This document shows positions 49,727 through 59,884 of a stretch of DNA of 64,000 nt, one piece after another; the first letter of the stretch is position 1; the number at the start of each line of letters is the position of its first letter. This DNA is from Mucilaginibacter sp. L196. GTDB lineage: Bacteria > Bacteroidota > Bacteroidia > Sphingobacteriales > Sphingobacteriaceae. A program made the position numbers and the translations under genes. The DNA lies in contig NZ_LMUO01000015.1 of NCBI RefSeq assembly GCF_009765905.1, positions 154,219-218,218 on the forward strand. The letters are read 5' to 3'. The notes under the pieces were generated by a model. It was not told the DNA's origin. It ran no database searches and was given only the letters and a program-made list of their open reading frames with translations.

Positions 49727-52357
49727 TTAAAACCTAACTTTTAATGTTGTAGTAAACGTTCTCTGATTTAACCAATAAGCGGTAATTTGATTCAAAACAC
49801 CCTGGGCAGATGCATCTGTAACATCTGTCATTATCTTCGAATTCAACAGATTATTAACATTGCCTATCAGTTCTGCATTAAACCCGGCCATTTTGAATTT
49901 GTATACGGCATTCATACTCCATATCGCGTAGTTTGGAAGAACGTACGGATGATCGTTTGCCTGGGTATAATCCTGGAAAGGAACATAAGAGGTATAATCG
50001 GTGTAATAAGCTACACGTGCACCTATTTTTAATGCAGGTACAACCCAAACCTCAGCGAATGCAGTGAAAGTGTTTTGAGGCTGATCACCTATTTTTTGAT
50101 TTTTAAGTTGAACTGAATGTATTGTATCAATTACTGCACCTTGACTGTTTTGAACATTTACCTGGCCTGAATTTGAAGTATAGTGGTAATCGCCTATTGT
50201 AGCTGTAGCACCAACTAAAACTTGTTGAACAGGTTTGTAGTTAAGCTCAACTTCAACACCCTGATGTAATTCGTTTACGCCTGATATATTGGTAGTATAT
50301 AACTGATCAGTTGTTGCATCAGAGAAGGTTGAAGCAAATGCCCTATCCCTGTAGTTTTCTCTGAACAAGTTAACTTTTGCGCTGAATTGTGAAACTTTAA
50401 AGTTATAACCCAATTCGTAGCCTAACAATTTTTCGTCGATAGCTGAAGAGTTAATTTTATTGGTGTAATCAACAAACACGTTACCAAAATATGGTGGCTT
50501 AGTTAAGTAACCAACGTTTGCGAACACGTTCATTTCTGAGTTAATGTTGTAGTTTGCGCCGGCTTTTACCTGGAAAGTAGTAAAGTTTACCCAACGGCTT
50601 TTTTGATTAGGGTCGCTGTTCAAATAATCAAAAGGGTCTCTCCTTGAATCAGCATTTTCTGAACCTGATGCAGTAACGAATGCGCTAAAGTCATTTTTAG
50701 AATATTCAGCCTGTGCAAAGGCACCGCCCGATTCAACATAATCAATGTTATGATAATCAACAAGGCCATTAATACCTACTACACCGGCAGGGTCATTAAT
50801 ATTTCCACCTGTTTTACCTAAAGCCGGGTTACCTGTGTAAGGGAAAGCTACATAGCTACCACCTAACAAATCGGTTACCTGAGTGTAGTGATCGCCATGG
50901 TAATATCTAAAGTCTAAACCAGCTTGAAGGTCGATATATTTACCCAATAAGGTTTTGTAAGTACTTCTTAAACCATACCATTGTGTTTTATCATGCGCGT
51001 CATCAACATAAGTTAATGATGCTCCGGTTGGGTTAGCTGCGTTATATGCTTCGACAGCGCTGTAATTTATAGGCGTATAAATGTTACCTGAACGTGGTAA
51101 TGAATTCGCACTATAATAAGCAGATGAGACACCATCGATACCGCCGCCGCCGCCATCACCTAATAAAGCGTACAATACAGTTGACAGGCTTGACTTGCTG
51201 TTTATAGACCATTCATGATTTATTGATAAAATCGGTTCAGAATAAAAATTGTTATAAGGGTTATATTCTTTGCCATCTTTAAAACCATACCAGGTATTCC
51301 AATTTACACCCTGTGGTGCAGCTGCATAATATGGTGAAGTTGGAGCATTTGAGTTATAAAATACTTGCTGCTCTGGCCTTTGACCGTGCGTTTGATTTGC
51401 ACCGATCAATGTAAATGAAATGGTTTGTTTTGCGCTGAGTATTTTTGAAAGGTTAAAGAAATAATCATAACCTAAAAAGTTTGAACCCTGAAATGGATAT
51501 GCGCCCTGTGTTCTGCTACCGGCAAATGTTGCAGCCCAACCGTTTGCATCTAATCCGGTTGAAATTAATATAGCCGTTTTATTATAGCCATCGCTTCCAA
51601 TGCCTTCAGAAACAAACCCCCCTGCCTCTTGATCAGTAGTACGTGTTGTTACGTTAACTGTACCACCAAATGAAGGAACAATAATTTTTGAAGCTCCTAA
51701 ACCACGTTGTACTTGTATTGAACGGGCAACATCGGTAATACCAGCAAAGTCTGACCAGTAAAGTGCACCTGTTTCCGGGTCGTTAATAGGGATACCATTA
51801 ACTGTGTAAGCAACGTTACCATTTCCTGAGCGACTTGAGAAACCACGGATATTAACACGGCCATCGCCGTAACCACCATCACCTTGTGTAGTAAATACTC
51901 CCGGTACACTTGTTAACAGATCTGGAATTCCACCATTACTGATGTGCTCATCAATAAACTCCTGGCTAATTGTGGTAACAGCAACCGGAGTTTTTCTGTC
52001 GATAGCAACGTCAGCGGTGATTGTCACCTCTTTTATTGATGATGAATTAGGACTTAATAAGATAGTGCCTAAATTTTTGTCTGCATCACCAACGTGGAAT
52101 GTTTGTGGCACATAACCAACAAAAGTAATTACTATTGTTTGGCCACCAGCCGGGGCTTTAAGTTTGAATGAGCCATCTAATGAGGCTGTAGTTGCGGTAG
52201 TAGTTCCTTTTACAACAATAGTGGCACCTACCAAAGGTTCACGTGTTATTGTATCAATTACTTTACCTGTAATGTGGACTTGAGCATTTGCAACTTGTGC
52301 CAATGCCGCGCACATTGTAAAAACGGAAATGAATAATGAAAGTAAATACTTCCTCAT
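49727..52357 (-). CDS. TonB-dependent receptor
   Basis: 876 residues with a signal peptide (KYLLSLFISVFTMCAALAQV). Residues 27-110 form a carboxypeptidase-regulatory-like domain (GKVIDTITREPLVGATIVVK). A plug (VAVTTISQEFIDEHISNGGI, VNIRGFSSRSGNGNVAYTVN) and 22-strand barrel follow, ending LTTTLKVRF with C-terminal Phe. It is an outer-membrane importer powered by TonB. Substrate unknown; operon with the lipoprotein. A candidate -7 box TATCTTTG lies upstream at 52,402-52,409 on the minus strand. Confidence 0.85.
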   Translation of the reverse strand: MRKYLLSLFISVFTMCAALAQVANAQVHITGKVIDTITREPLVGATIVVKGTTTATTASLDGSFKLKAPAGGQTIVITFVGYVPQTFHVGDADKNLGTILLSPNSSSIKEVTITADVAIDRKTPVAVTTISQEFIDEHISNGGIPDLLTSVPGVFTTQGDGGYGDGRVNIRGFSSRSGNGNVAYTVNGIPINDPETGALYWSDFAGITDVARSIQVQRGLGASKIIVPSFGGTVNVTTRTTDQEAGGFVSEGIGSDGYNKTAILISTGLDANGWAATFAGSRTQGAYPFQGSNFLGYDYFFNLSKILSAKQTISFTLIGANQTHGQRPEQQVFYNSNAPTSPYYAAAPQGVNWNTWYGFKDGKEYNPYNNFYSEPILSINHEWSINSKSSLSTVLYALLGDGGGGGIDGVSSAYYSANSLPRSGNIYTPINYSAVEAYNAANPTGASLTYVDDAHDKTQWYGLRSTYKTLLGKYIDLQAGLDFRYYHGDHYTQVTDLLGGSYVAFPYTGNPALGKTGGNINDPAGVVGINGLVDYHNIDYVESGGAFAQAEYSKNDFSAFVTASGSENADSRRDPFDYLNSDPNQKSRWVNFTTFQVKAGANYNINSEMNVFANVGYLTKPPYFGNVFVDYTNKINSSAIDEKLLGYELGYNFKVSQFSAKVNLFRENYRDRAFASTFSDATTDQLYTTNISGVNELHQGVEVELNYKPVQQVLVGATATIGDYHYTSNSGQVNVQNSQGAVIDTIHSVQLKNQKIGDQPQNTFTAFAEVWVVPALKIGARVAYYTDYTSYVPFQDYTQANDHPYVLPNYAIWSMNAVYKFKMAGFNAELIGNVNNLLNSKIMTDVTDASAQGVLNQITAYWLNQRTFTTTLKVRF

Positions 52358-52688
52358 ACTTTGCTTTGTTTTTATGAATTAATGATTCAGTTGATTAGCG
52401 GCAAAGATAATTGGCAGAACCTTAGCCAATATTAACTCAATATTAACAAACGTTGAATATTTATTAACATTAACAGTTTTTATTAAGTAAATTTTCAATC
52501 GAAAGTGCCTTTAAATGAAAGAATCGCACATTTGGTAGAAATTCTGAGTTTTCACTAACTAACATTGTAACAAAATTGTTACAAAACAATAAATTCCAAT
52601 TAACTGTAATTGAACAGGTTAAACAAAATGAAAATATATCAAAAAAGCCGACTTAAGCCGGCTTTTTATATTACGAGTTAACAGTAGC
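52358..52688. other. Gap between TonB-dependent receptors
   Basis: 331 bp: candidate minus-strand -7 box TATCTTTG (52,402-52,409) for the downstream receptor, and the terminator at 52,641-52,668 that ends the upstream receptor gene. No other feature seen. Confidence 0.7.
52641..52668 (-). terminator. Terminator of upstream TonB-dependent receptor gene
   Basis: AAAAAGCCG ACTTAAGC CGGCTTTTT, symmetrical hairpin with a T-run on the minus strand. Confidence 0.8.
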
Positions 52689-55600
52689 TTAATTAAAAAT
52701 ATACCTTAAACCTAGTTGTGCTTGATAACGTGATAGTTGAGAAACATCGTTTACAAATGATGTTGTTACAGGCGTTTTGGTTGTTGTATTCAATAAAGGG
52801 AATGAATAAGTAGGTGCCCCGGCTGAGTTAAGACCTACGTAGTGAAGTATAGTGGTATTACCTGTTGATACCCCATTAAATGAATCCTGGTACAATCCCC
52901 AGTTTTTGTTTAATAAGTTACCTACGTTAATAATATCCAATGATACCTCAAGCGTGTTTTTAGTTTTACCTGCTCTAACATAAAAATCCTGAACAACCTT
53001 AAAATCGAACCTTTTGTAGTATGGTAATATTACGCCGTTTCTTTGAGCAAATTGCCCTCTGTGGCTTTTCAGATATTTATCCTGATTAATAAATGCATTT
53101 AACTGGCTCCATTGTGTCTGCGCAGTACCTGGGTTAGTTGATGGGTCAGGTACTAAAATAATGTCATTTTGAGTTTTGGGGATGTACATTAAATCATTTG
53201 TAGCACCATCATTATTAGGGTCGCCACTGGTGATGTATGATACCGCGCCATTATTAGCCATTTCAAATAATAAGCCTACAGATGTAGCACCATGGCCAAA
53301 ATAGTCCTTTTTGTACATTAACGAACCTATTACACGGTTAGGCTGAACATATGTACTGTTTGAAAGGTTATCGCCATTCGGATTGCCTGCTACATCGCGC
53401 GAACTCCATATAGTACTTGCTGTTGAACCGCCGTCATTAACATCCAGTGAACCACTATGGGTATAGGCAACGTTAAAGTAGAAACCGCCAACAAATGTTT
53501 TTTGTAACTGACCGGTAACGAAGTAAGAATCGCCTTTATTAGTATTTGTCAGATAATACAAACCTGTGATTGATGGATTTGCCGCTGTAGCCGCAGATGC
53601 CGCAGGAGTTGTATTTTTTGATGTATAGCGAATTTGACCACCTGAGTTAGGTAAAGTAGCATATCCGTTAGACAGCACTAAGTTTTCTGTGTAGATAGCA
53701 TTAATATCTTTGGTGTAAGCACCTTCAATTGTTGCAACAACACCCCAGCCTAATTTTTGGTCGATAGCTAAGTTAGACCTGAATACTTTAGGGTATTTTA
53801 GGTTTGGATCTGTAATATCCAGCTCATAAGAAGTATTTGCCGCTGCAGCACCTATAGGGTGATTTGCATTAACATTTGGGTTAAATACTAATTGGTTATT
53901 TTGAGCCGCTGTATTACCAGCCGCGCCTTTCACTACAGTATATGAGCCAAATAACACACCATTATTTGATGCCTGGTTTGATATCCAAACAAAAGGAACT
54001 GTACCTGAGAATAAACCAGTACCACCGCGAACCTGAGTTGAACCATCGCCATTTACATCCCAGTTAAAGCCAACTCGTGGCGATAATTGAACACGGTTTT
54101 TTGGCAATACTGATGGATTAACTTGTATACCTTGCTGGAAAGTAAGGCCGGTAACATTATTATTTTGCGGTAGTGATGTTGGGAAAGCATCATAATCTGC
54201 CCTGATACCGTAGGTTAACCTGATGTTATCTGTTATATGATATTTATCCTGTGCGTATACGCTATATATACCTGCGCTAATTTTAGCATAAGGTAAAGAA
54301 CCACCAGCTGCAGAATAACGAACTGTATATGCTGCTGCAGGTAAACCATGCAAGAAATCATAAGCCGAGTTATAAGTATATAAACCATTATAATCGGGCG
54401 CGAAACCATTTTTGTAGCTCTGTATCTGGTCGCTGGTACCAAAAGTAAACTCGTGTTTACCTGCGTATAAAGTCAAGTCATCAGAAAACTGGCCGATGTT
54501 GGTGTATAATAAGTTACCGACAGTATAAAGCTCAGAACCAAAGCTTGTTTCAACAGCGGTTGATTTAACAACATCAGTAGCTGTACCTTGTGATGTACTG
54601 TTGCCAATATCAACAAATGGAATACTTTCGCCACCTAATGCTGCACGATAGTCTCTTAAAGCAGAGTAACCAATAGTAGCCCTGTTTGATAAGCTGCTGC
54701 TGATACGGCTATCCAACTCAATAATACCTATGTTAAAGTTATTATTTATGCGATACCCTGAACCATAAAAAGGTAAACTGTTTACACCTGCGTCGCGGGT
54801 AGTACCATAACCAACAGCTGTAGTGCCGTTTGAGTTAGTTATGCCGGAGTTGCTTGGTGGATGATCTCCGTAAGACTTCAGATAAAAGTATTTAGCACTT
54901 AAAGTGTTATTTTTATCAATATTCCAGTCGATTTTTACAGTTACCTTATTGCTATAGGTATCAAAACTATAACCCTGGTAAGGGCCTGCATTGTAACCGT
55001 AATGCTGGGCAAGATAGTTTTTAATCGAATCAAGGGTTGATGCTTTAGCTTGTGATACAGAACCACCGGCTCCTGAACCTGTAGCTACATAAGGTGTGGC
55101 TGGTTGGCTTATCCGTTCTTCTTCGCCGGAAACAAAATAAAACAATTTGTTTTTAATGATAGCCCCACCGAAGCTTGCACCTATCTGGTGATAGTTAAAA
55201 GGTGTTTTGGTAACGTTTGTATTACCTGCACTATAACCTGTTAGGCCTGTACTACGCAAATAATCATAAACAGTTGCTTTAAACTCGTTAGTACCTGATT
55301 TTACAACGGTATTAACACCAGCGCCTGTAAAGTTACCTTGACGAACGTCATAGGGCGCAATATCAACCTGAATCTGATCAATGGCATCTAATGAAATAGG
55401 TTGCGAGTTAGTTTGGCCACCAAGCGTACTTGCTAAACCAAAAGAGTTATTAAACAGCGCGCCATCAACAGTAATATTGTTAAACGTTGAACTACGGCCG
55501 CCAAAGTTTAATCCGTTTGCCGAGGGAGCAAGTTTTGTAAAATCGCTTAATGACCGGTTTAAGGTAGGTAAACCATCAATTTGTGAACGGCTTATTGTTT

Positions 55601-56018
55601 CGCGGGCACCGGTGCGCGATGAGTTGATCACTTTTCCACCAGTGCCTGAAATTTTTACTTCAGATAATGTGGTGCTGCTTTCGGCCAATTTAGCATCAAT
55701 GTGTTGATCCTGACCAATTGATAAAGTAATATTTTCCTCTACAAAATCGGTGTAGCCTACAAATGATACTTTAAAAGTGTAAGGGCCGCCTACTCTTAAG
55801 TTAGGCAAGTTAAACCGGCCGTCGGCACGGCTTCCGGTAGAGTATACCGTTCCGGTTGGGATGTGTGTAACAGTAATTGTGGCTCCGGGTATCGGGCCTT
55901 TGCTATCGCTCACGATACCGTTGATTGATGCGGTTGTTACACCTTGCGCGCTGGCATTTTTCGAAGCGAAAAATGATACACACGTGACTAGTAGAAATAG
56001 AAGTAAATGCTTCCTCAT
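52689..56018 (-). CDS. TonB-dependent receptor, Oar-like
   Basis: 1,109 residues. Signal peptide (FLLVTCVSFFASKNASAQGV), then a carboxypeptidase-regulatory-like domain (NGIVSDSKGPIPGATITVTH, residues 30-115). A plug (GARETISRSQIDGLPTLNRS, FNNITVDGALFNNSFGLAS) and a long barrel follow. The length and the regulatory domain with a single plug are like Oar-type receptors. It imports an unknown large substrate. A candidate -7 box TATTTTTG lies at 56,060-56,067 (minus strand). Not paired with a SusD-like gene. Confidence 0.8.
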   Translation of the reverse strand: MRKHLLLFLLVTCVSFFASKNASAQGVTTASINGIVSDSKGPIPGATITVTHIPTGTVYSTGSRADGRFNLPNLRVGGPYTFKVSFVGYTDFVEENITLSIGQDQHIDAKLAESSTTLSEVKISGTGGKVINSSRTGARETISRSQIDGLPTLNRSLSDFTKLAPSANGLNFGGRSSTFNNITVDGALFNNSFGLASTLGGQTNSQPISLDAIDQIQVDIAPYDVRQGNFTGAGVNTVVKSGTNEFKATVYDYLRSTGLTGYSAGNTNVTKTPFNYHQIGASFGGAIIKNKLFYFVSGEEERISQPATPYVATGSGAGGSVSQAKASTLDSIKNYLAQHYGYNAGPYQGYSFDTYSNKVTVKIDWNIDKNNTLSAKYFYLKSYGDHPPSNSGITNSNGTTAVGYGTTRDAGVNSLPFYGSGYRINNNFNIGIIELDSRISSSLSNRATIGYSALRDYRAALGGESIPFVDIGNSTSQGTATDVVKSTAVETSFGSELYTVGNLLYTNIGQFSDDLTLYAGKHEFTFGTSDQIQSYKNGFAPDYNGLYTYNSAYDFLHGLPAAAYTVRYSAAGGSLPYAKISAGIYSVYAQDKYHITDNIRLTYGIRADYDAFPTSLPQNNNVTGLTFQQGIQVNPSVLPKNRVQLSPRVGFNWDVNGDGSTQVRGGTGLFSGTVPFVWISNQASNNGVLFGSYTVVKGAAGNTAAQNNQLVFNPNVNANHPIGAAAANTSYELDITDPNLKYPKVFRSNLAIDQKLGWGVVATIEGAYTKDINAIYTENLVLSNGYATLPNSGGQIRYTSKNTTPAASAATAANPSITGLYYLTNTNKGDSYFVTGQLQKTFVGGFYFNVAYTHSGSLDVNDGGSTASTIWSSRDVAGNPNGDNLSNSTYVQPNRVIGSLMYKKDYFGHGATSVGLLFEMANNGAVSYITSGDPNNDGATNDLMYIPKTQNDIILVPDPSTNPGTAQTQWSQLNAFINQDKYLKSHRGQFAQRNGVILPYYKRFDFKVVQDFYVRAGKTKNTLEVSLDIINVGNLLNKNWGLYQDSFNGVSTGNTTILHYVGLNSAGAPTYSFPLLNTTTKTPVTTSFVNDVSQLSRYQAQLGLRYIFN

Positions 56019-56337
56019 ACTTTGTTGTTTTGTGTTAATGATAAGTCAGTTAATTGCAACAAAAATAATACATCCCGGTATCAATAATGTTACATTAATA
56101 TTAATACTGATTAAATATTTATTAACAATAAACACAAAACCAACATGATATGTTAAAAAATAGGTCAAATACCTATCAAACTAGTATTTATCTGTATTTT
56201 TAATATTTGCAAGTCAACCTCATTCATAGCGTCATTTTAATCTGAAAATCCTATTATTTAGTACGGCGGAGTAGCATTTTAGCATATCGGGCTATTTACT
56301 TAGCTTTGCGCTAATTATATACATCATAAATAAAAGC
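56019..56337. other. Divergent gap, receptor gene and lpdA promoters
   Basis: 319 bp without a gene. Minus-strand -7 candidate at 56,060-56,067 (receptor), plus-strand -7 candidate TAGCTTTG at 56,301-56,308 (lpdA) with TTTT in the -33 position and a 20-nt spacer. AT-rich centre. Confidence 0.65.
56301..56308 (+). promoter_or_regulatory. Candidate -7 box for lpdA
   Basis: TAGCTTTG followed by C (consensus TAnnTTTGC), about 30 nt upstream of the start codon. Confidence 0.5.
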
Positions 56338-57726
56338 ATGAACTACGATTTAATTGTTATAGGGTCGGGCCCGGGTGGTTACGTAGCTGCCATTCGCGCT
56401 TCCCAATTGGGTTTAAAAACAGCAATAATTGAAAAGGAATCCCTTGGCGGAATATGCCTTAACTGGGGTTGTATACCTACCAAAGCGTTATTAAAAAGCG
56501 CCCAGGTATTTGAATACCTAAACCATGCTGCCGATTACGGTATTACTGTAAATGGCGGTGAAGTTAATTTTGAATCTATCATAAAAAGAAGCCGCGGCGT
56601 TGCCGATGGCATGAGCAAAGGCGTTCAGTTTTTAATGAAGAAAAACAAAATTGACGTAATAAACGGCTTCGGTAAAATAAAAAGCAAAGGCGTTGTTGAA
56701 GTTAAAAGCAGCAATGGTACTACGCAAGAAGTTACCGGAACTAACATTATAATAGCCACAGGCGGCCGCTCACGTGAGTTGCCAAATATCAAACAAGATG
56801 GCGAAAAAGTAATAGGCTATCGCCAGGCGATGATATTACCTAAGCAACCAAAAAGCATGATTGTTGTGGGTTCAGGCGCTATTGGTATTGAATTCGCTTA
56901 TTTTTATAACTCTATCGGTACATCAGTTACTGTAGTGGAGTATTTAGATAATATTGTGCCTTTAGAAGATGAAGAAGTTTCAAAACAACTGGGTCGTTTA
57001 CTAAAGAAAACAGGCATCAATATATTAACAGGTTCAAATGTTGAGTCTGTTGACACCTCAGGCGTGGGCTGTAAAGTAACTGTAAAAACTGCAACCGGTA
57101 CCGAAGTTTTGGAAGCTGATGTTGTTTTATCAGCAGTTGGCATATCAACCAACCTTGAAGGCATCGGACTTGAAGAAGTTGGCGTTAAAACCGACAAAGG
57201 AAAAGTATTAGTTGATGACTATTATAAAACCAACGTTGATGGCATTTTTGCCATTGGCGATATTGTAAAAGGACAGGCATTGGCTCACGTAGCATCAGCA
57301 GAAGGTATTATTTGTGTTGAAAAAATTGCCGGTCATCATCCTGAACCGTTGAACTATAACAACATCCCGGGTTGTACTTATTGTGCCCCTGAGATCGCAT
57401 CTGTTGGTTATACCGAAAAAGCAGCCAAAGAAGCAGGCTATGAGTTGAAGATTGGTAAATTCCCATTCTCTGCATCGGGCAAGGCATCTGCCGCAGGCGC
57501 AAAAGATGGTTTTATTAAACTGATATTTGATGCTAAATACGGTGAAATCTTAGGCGCTCACATGTTGGGTCATAATGTTACCGAGCTAATTGCTGAAATA
57601 GTTACCGCACGTAAGCTGGAAGCAACCGGCCACGAGCTCATCAAATCTGTACATCCTCACCCAACAATGAGCGAGGCTGTTATGGAAGCTGCTGCCGAAG
57701 CATACGGCGAGTGTATACACTTGTAA
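56338..57726 (+). CDS. lpdA: Dihydrolipoyl dehydrogenase
   Basis: 462 residues. GSGPGGYVAAIRASQLG is the FAD-binding motif; GGICLNWGCIPTKALLKSAQ has the redox-active disulfide (Cys-x4-Cys); a NAD-binding motif (VGSGAIGIEFAYFYNSIG) follows; the C-terminal HPHPTMSEAVMEAAAEAYGE carries the His-Glu pair of the interface active site. E3 component of 2-oxoacid dehydrogenase complexes, reoxidising dihydrolipoamide. The E1/E2 genes are not adjacent. A terminator follows at 57,777. Confidence 0.95.
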   Translation: MNYDLIVIGSGPGGYVAAIRASQLGLKTAIIEKESLGGICLNWGCIPTKALLKSAQVFEYLNHAADYGITVNGGEVNFESIIKRSRGVADGMSKGVQFLMKKNKIDVINGFGKIKSKGVVEVKSSNGTTQEVTGTNIIIATGGRSRELPNIKQDGEKVIGYRQAMILPKQPKSMIVVGSGAIGIEFAYFYNSIGTSVTVVEYLDNIVPLEDEEVSKQLGRLLKKTGINILTGSNVESVDTSGVGCKVTVKTATGTEVLEADVVLSAVGISTNLEGIGLEEVGVKTDKGKVLVDDYYKTNVDGIFAIGDIVKGQALAHVASAEGIICVEKIAGHHPEPLNYNNIPGCTYCAPEIASVGYTEKAAKEAGYELKIGKFPFSASGKASAAGAKDGFIKLIFDAKYGEILGAHMLGHNVTELIAEIVTARKLEATGHELIKSVHPHPTMSEAVMEAAAEAYGECIHL

Positions 57727-57776
57727 AGTTTTAAGTTGAAAGTATAAAGTTAAAAGCTTTCAATTACTGATAATTT

Positions 57777-57809
57777 AAAGATCAATGATTAGAATCATTG
57801 ATCTTTTTT
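57777..57809. terminator. Terminator after lpdA
   Basis: AAAGATCAATGA TTAGAA TCATTGATCTTT followed by TTT on the plus strand; symmetrical stem. Confidence 0.85.
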
Positions 57810-57875
57810 GTTTTAGGAAAATCTTCAATGTTTTTTTCTGACTTTTGACTTTCAACTTTGTACTTTTAACTTACT

Positions 57876-58715
57876 ATGAACCTGCATACCATTGATACCG
57901 GCTTTTTTAAATTAGATGGCGGCGCCATGTTTGGTGTAGTACCAAAAACCATCTGGAACAGAACCAACCCGGCTGATGAAAACAATCTTTGTACCTGGGC
58001 CATGCGTTGCCTATTGGTTGAGGATGGCGATCGTTTGATATTGATTGATACCGGTATTGGTAACAAGCAGGATGAAAAGTTTTTTAGTCACTACTATTTA
58101 CATGGTGATGCAACTATTGATAAATCATTAGCGGCAAAAGGTTTCCATAGGGATGATATTACAGATGTATTTTTAACGCATCTGCATTTTGACCATGTGG
58201 GCGGCGCGGTTAAAAGAGAGGGTGATAAATTAAAACCTGCTTTTAAAAACGCATTTTACTGGAGCAATAAGGATCATTGGGATTGGGCCGTAAACCCGAA
58301 CGAACGCGAAAAAGCATCGTTTTTAAAGGAAAATATATTGCCCATACAGGATAGCGGGCAACTGCGATTTATTGACAGTAAAGACGGTGTGCAATTCTCT
58401 GAAAACTTCCGGGTGAAATTCGCGCATGGCCATACAGAAGCGATGATGCTGCCACTACTCAATTACAAAGGACATGAAATTTTGTATATGGCTGATCTGC
58501 TGCCATCTGTGGGACATTTGCCTATGCCTTATGTAATGGCGTATGATATGTTCCCGCTGAAAACACTTACCGAAAAGAAGATTATTTTAACCGAAGCCTT
58601 GGAAAAACAATATATTTTGTATCTTGAACACGACGCTATTAACGAATGTTGTACGTTACAACAAACAGAAAAAGGCATCAGAATTAAAGAAACGTTTAAC
58701 CTAAATATTGTATAA
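57876..58715 (+). CDS. MBL-fold metallo-hydrolase
   Basis: 279 residues. The metal motif THLHFDHVGG (HxHxDH), HGHTEA at about residue 188, DLLPSVGH and EHDAINEC complete a dinuclear zinc site of the metallo-beta-lactamase fold. The family includes quorum-quenching lactonases and other hydrolases; the substrate is not clear. The sequence is soluble without signal peptide. It follows the terminator after lpdA, with an independent start. Confidence 0.85.
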   Translation: MNLHTIDTGFFKLDGGAMFGVVPKTIWNRTNPADENNLCTWAMRCLLVEDGDRLILIDTGIGNKQDEKFFSHYYLHGDATIDKSLAAKGFHRDDITDVFLTHLHFDHVGGAVKREGDKLKPAFKNAFYWSNKDHWDWAVNPNEREKASFLKENILPIQDSGQLRFIDSKDGVQFSENFRVKFAHGHTEAMMLPLLNYKGHEILYMADLLPSVGHLPMPYVMAYDMFPLKTLTEKKIILTEALEKQYILYLEHDAINECCTLQQTEKGIRIKETFNLNIV

Positions 58716-58878
58716 AAACAGGGAGCCTTATTACTACAAAAACCGTGCAATAAATTGCGTCAAATCAAATATAGACCCTCTTTTTTGAAAACTTTTTTTA
58801 GTTAAATTTTTTATAACAATTTTATAGCTTTACACGTTAATTTTTAGAAAATCCACTTAGAATCGAGGTTTTAAATAG

Positions 58879-59739
58879 ATGAGACAACTCAAAATAACCC
58901 AATCCATAACCAACCGTGAATCTCAATCACTTGATAAATACCTTCACGAAATTGGAAAAGTTGACCTAATAACAGCCGAAGAAGAAGTAATATTAGCACA
59001 AAAAATACGGGAAGGCGACCAGGCTGCCCTGGAGCGTTTAACCAAAACTAACTTACGTTTTGTTGTATCTGTAGCAAAACAATACCAAAACCAGGGCCTA
59101 ACCCTTGGCGACCTGATAAACGAAGGTAACTTAGGTTTGATCAAAGCCGCTAAACGTTTTGATGAAACCAAAGGATTCAAATTCATTTCCTACGCCGTTT
59201 GGTGGATCCGCCAGTCAATTTTGCAGGCCATTGCCGAGCAATCACGCATTGTACGTTTACCTTTGAACCAGGTAGGTTCATTAAGTAAAATAAGCAAAGC
59301 GTTCTCTAAGTTAGAGCAGGAATTTGAGCGTGAGCCATCGCCGGAAGAACTGGCTGATATATTAGAGACCACTGTCGACAAAATATCTGATACTTTAAGT
59401 AACTCGGGCCGCCATGTATCAATGGATGCGCCATTTGTTACCGGTGAAGAAAATACATTGTTAGATGTATTGGAAAACCATGAGCCGAATACTGATTCAA
59501 ACTTAATTAATGAATCATTATCCGAAGAAATTAAACGTTCCCTATCCACACTTACTGAACGTGAACGCGAGATTGTGGTACTATTTTTTGGATTAGGTGC
59601 CAGTTCGCCATTGTCATTAGAAGAGATTGGCGAGAAATTTAACCTTACCCGTGAGCGTGTAAGGCAGATAAAGGACAAGGCGCTGCAACGCCTTCGCCAT
59701 ACTTCGAGAAGTAAGATTTTGAAATCGTATTTGGGGTAA
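58879..59739 (+). CDS. rpoD: Primary sigma factor (sigma-70, RpoD/SigA)
   Basis: 286 residues, the length typical of Bacteroidota. Region 1.2/2 ([60 protein letters not shown]), region 3 ([20 protein letters not shown]) and region 4 ([40 protein letters not shown]) are complete. It recognises the TTTG/TAnnTTTG promoters seen in this window. The lack of a region 1.1 is normal for this phylum. Confidence 0.95.
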   Translation: MRQLKITQSITNRESQSLDKYLHEIGKVDLITAEEEVILAQKIREGDQAALERLTKTNLRFVVSVAKQYQNQGLTLGDLINEGNLGLIKAAKRFDETKGFKFISYAVWWIRQSILQAIAEQSRIVRLPLNQVGSLSKISKAFSKLEQEFEREPSPEELADILETTVDKISDTLSNSGRHVSMDAPFVTGEENTLLDVLENHEPNTDSNLINESLSEEIKRSLSTLTEREREIVVLFFGLGASSPLSLEEIGEKFNLTRERVRQIKDKALQRLRHTSRSKILKSYLG

Positions 59740-59750
59740 TCACCCTATCA

Positions 59751-59791
59751 TAACAAGAAAAGCCTTGCTAAACGCGAGGCTTTTCTTGTTA
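59751..59791. terminator. Terminator after rpoD
   Basis: TAACAAGAAAAGCCT and AGGCTTTTCTTGTTA, a perfect 15-bp stem (59,751-59,765 and 59,777-59,791), serving rpoD. Confidence 0.9.
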
Positions 59792-59796
59792 CACCT

Positions 59797-59875
59797 TTTG
59801 TCATTCTGAACGCAGTGAAGAATCTATCCGGCGTAAACTACCTCACAGATTCTTCACTGCGTTCAGAATGACAAA
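59797..59875. repeat. TGTCATTCTGA palindromic intergenic repeat
   Basis: TTTGTCATTCTGAACGCAGT and ACTGCGTTCAGAATGACAAA at the ends with AAGAATCT/AGATTCTT inside; same family as 33,701-33,791. Confidence 0.85.
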
Positions 59876-59884
59876 GTGGGAATA